NCBI GenBank assembly: GCA_965652425.1
Contig: CBFGVX010000004.1
Span: 1 to 64,000 of the forward strand
DNA from: JANSXG01 sp965652425
GTDB lineage: Bacteria; Planctomycetota; Phycisphaerae; Phycisphaerales; UBA1924
Reading direction: 5' to 3'
DNA: 64,000 nucleotides
Position numbers and translations under genes: made by a program
Notes under the pieces: model-generated
Seen by the model: only the letters and a program-made list of their open reading frames with translations
What the model was told of the DNA's origin: nothing
Database searches by the model: none
Shown: piece after piece, positions 63,506 through 64,000 of the stretch
How positions within the stretch are numbered: position 1 is the first letter of the stretch
Layout: each line of letters opens with the position of its first letter

Positions 63506-64000
63506 TCAGCAGGCGACACCGAAATTCGTGAGTACGAGATTCAGATCGTCGAGATCGACCGTACCGCTCTCGTCGACATCCCCTTCCTCGCTGTTTGTGC
63601 CGAAATTCGTCAGCACGATGTTGAGATCATCAAGGTTCACGAGGTCATCGCCGTTGGCATCGCCCGGACAGTTCAGGACCTCATCGATGAGCGCGGGCCC
63701 GGTGATCGTCAGGGTGGTCGGCTGGGCCTCTGAGAATCGATCCCACTGCGAGGTCACGAAGTAGTAGGTCGTGCCTTCGAAGAGCAGGATGTCGATCTTG
63801 GATTGCCCCTGAGGCAGCCCGAACGGCCCGAAACCGTTGCCCAGCGAATAGTCGAGCAGGTTTTCAAGCGGGGCATCGGGGTCGAACGAGCCCTCGTATA
63901 TGTAGGTGAAATTGTTCCCGGATTCGACGATCGAGTCGAAGGTGTAGCCACCGGAGACCGGCACCGTGAAGGGAATGACATCGAACGAAACCGGTCCGAG
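63506..64000 (-). CDS. Dockerin-tailed exported protein, 5' end outside window
   Basis: The frame is open to the window end; 164 C-terminal residues are visible. A beta-rich region (SGGYTFDSIVESGNNFTYIY, ILLFEGTTYYFVTSQWDRF) resembles the pre-peptidase C-terminal/GEVED-type domain. Two dockerin-I-like motifs follow (GDANGDDLVNLDDLNIVLTN and GDVDESGTVDLDDLNLVLTN, the second with a degenerate ESG loop), ending FGVAC. Function unknown. Confidence 0.8.
   Translation of the reverse strand, partial: LGPVSFDVIPFTVPVSGGYTFDSIVESGNNFTYIYEGSFDPDAPLENLLDYSLGNGFGPFGLPQGQSKIDILLFEGTTYYFVTSQWDRFSEAQPTTLTITGPALIDEVLNCPGDANGDDLVNLDDLNIVLTNFGTNSEEGDVDESGTVDLDDLNLVLTNFGVAC

Overview
The window reads as a chromosomal stretch of a GC-rich planctomycete, most likely class Phycisphaerae. 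Four things point there: C-terminal dockerin-like pairs of the form GDVNGDG..DLDDLNIVLSNFG on three secreted proteins, a PEP-CTERM-like sorting tail, a Minf_1886-family gene known from planctomycetes and verrucomicrobia, and planctomycete-style FtsX/HlyD exporter genes. This is inference from protein families; no rRNA gene is present. Genes are dense, many overlap by 4 bases (ATGA or TTGA), and several appear to start at GTG or TTG.

Region by region. 1-2.5 kb: the 3' end of a photolyase / FAD-oxidoreductase fusion, a coupled DUF2256 zinc-ribbon gene, and an AT-rich orphan membrane gene. 2.6-6.1 kb: ffh (SRP GTPase), an AI-2E-type permease and a Minf_1886 gene. 6.2-11 kb (minus strand): amidohydrolase - resB - ccsA, a System II cytochrome c maturation cluster. 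11.1-12.9 kb: OmpA-like lipoprotein and a lone MlaE permease. 12.9-18.6 kb (minus strand): a MacB/LolCDE-like exporter operon (Cys-rich secreted protein, HlyD adaptor, ATPase, two FtsX permeases, Cys-rich lipoprotein).

18.75-28.17 kb is an integrated mobile element of about 9.4 kb in a tRNA-Val(UAC) gene. It is bounded by a 17-bp direct repeat of the tRNA 3' end and carries a tyrosine integrase whose stop codon lies in the tRNA anticodon loop. It has a primase-polymerase/RecA-like replication protein, two small HTH proteins, an HK97-type prohead protease, a DUF5681-like packaging-associated protein and several unknown genes. I see no major capsid, portal, large terminase or tail gene, so it looks like a phage satellite or a decayed prophage.

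28.2-32.7 kb: gdhA, psuG, a secreted endonuclease/exonuclease/phosphatase-fold protein, and a PEP-CTERM-like protein. 32.7-36.8 kb: an XRE regulator coupled to the PEP-CTERM gene, and clpB. 37.2-41.8 kb: an RND efflux adaptor/pump pair. 41.9-48.1 kb: a secreted set (NHL-repeat protein, YtkA-like protein, MauG-like di-haem protein, choice-of-anchor-B/dockerin protein). 48.1-56.7 kb (minus strand): a near-complete UMP synthesis cluster pyrB-pyrC-(structured leader)-pyrF-pyrE-carA-carB. 57-64 kb: a secreted zinc metallopeptidase with dockerin tail, lemA with an M48 peptidase, a half-size EamA transporter, a CpcT/CpeT-family lipoprotein, exodeoxyribonuclease III, and the 3' end of another dockerin-tailed protein.
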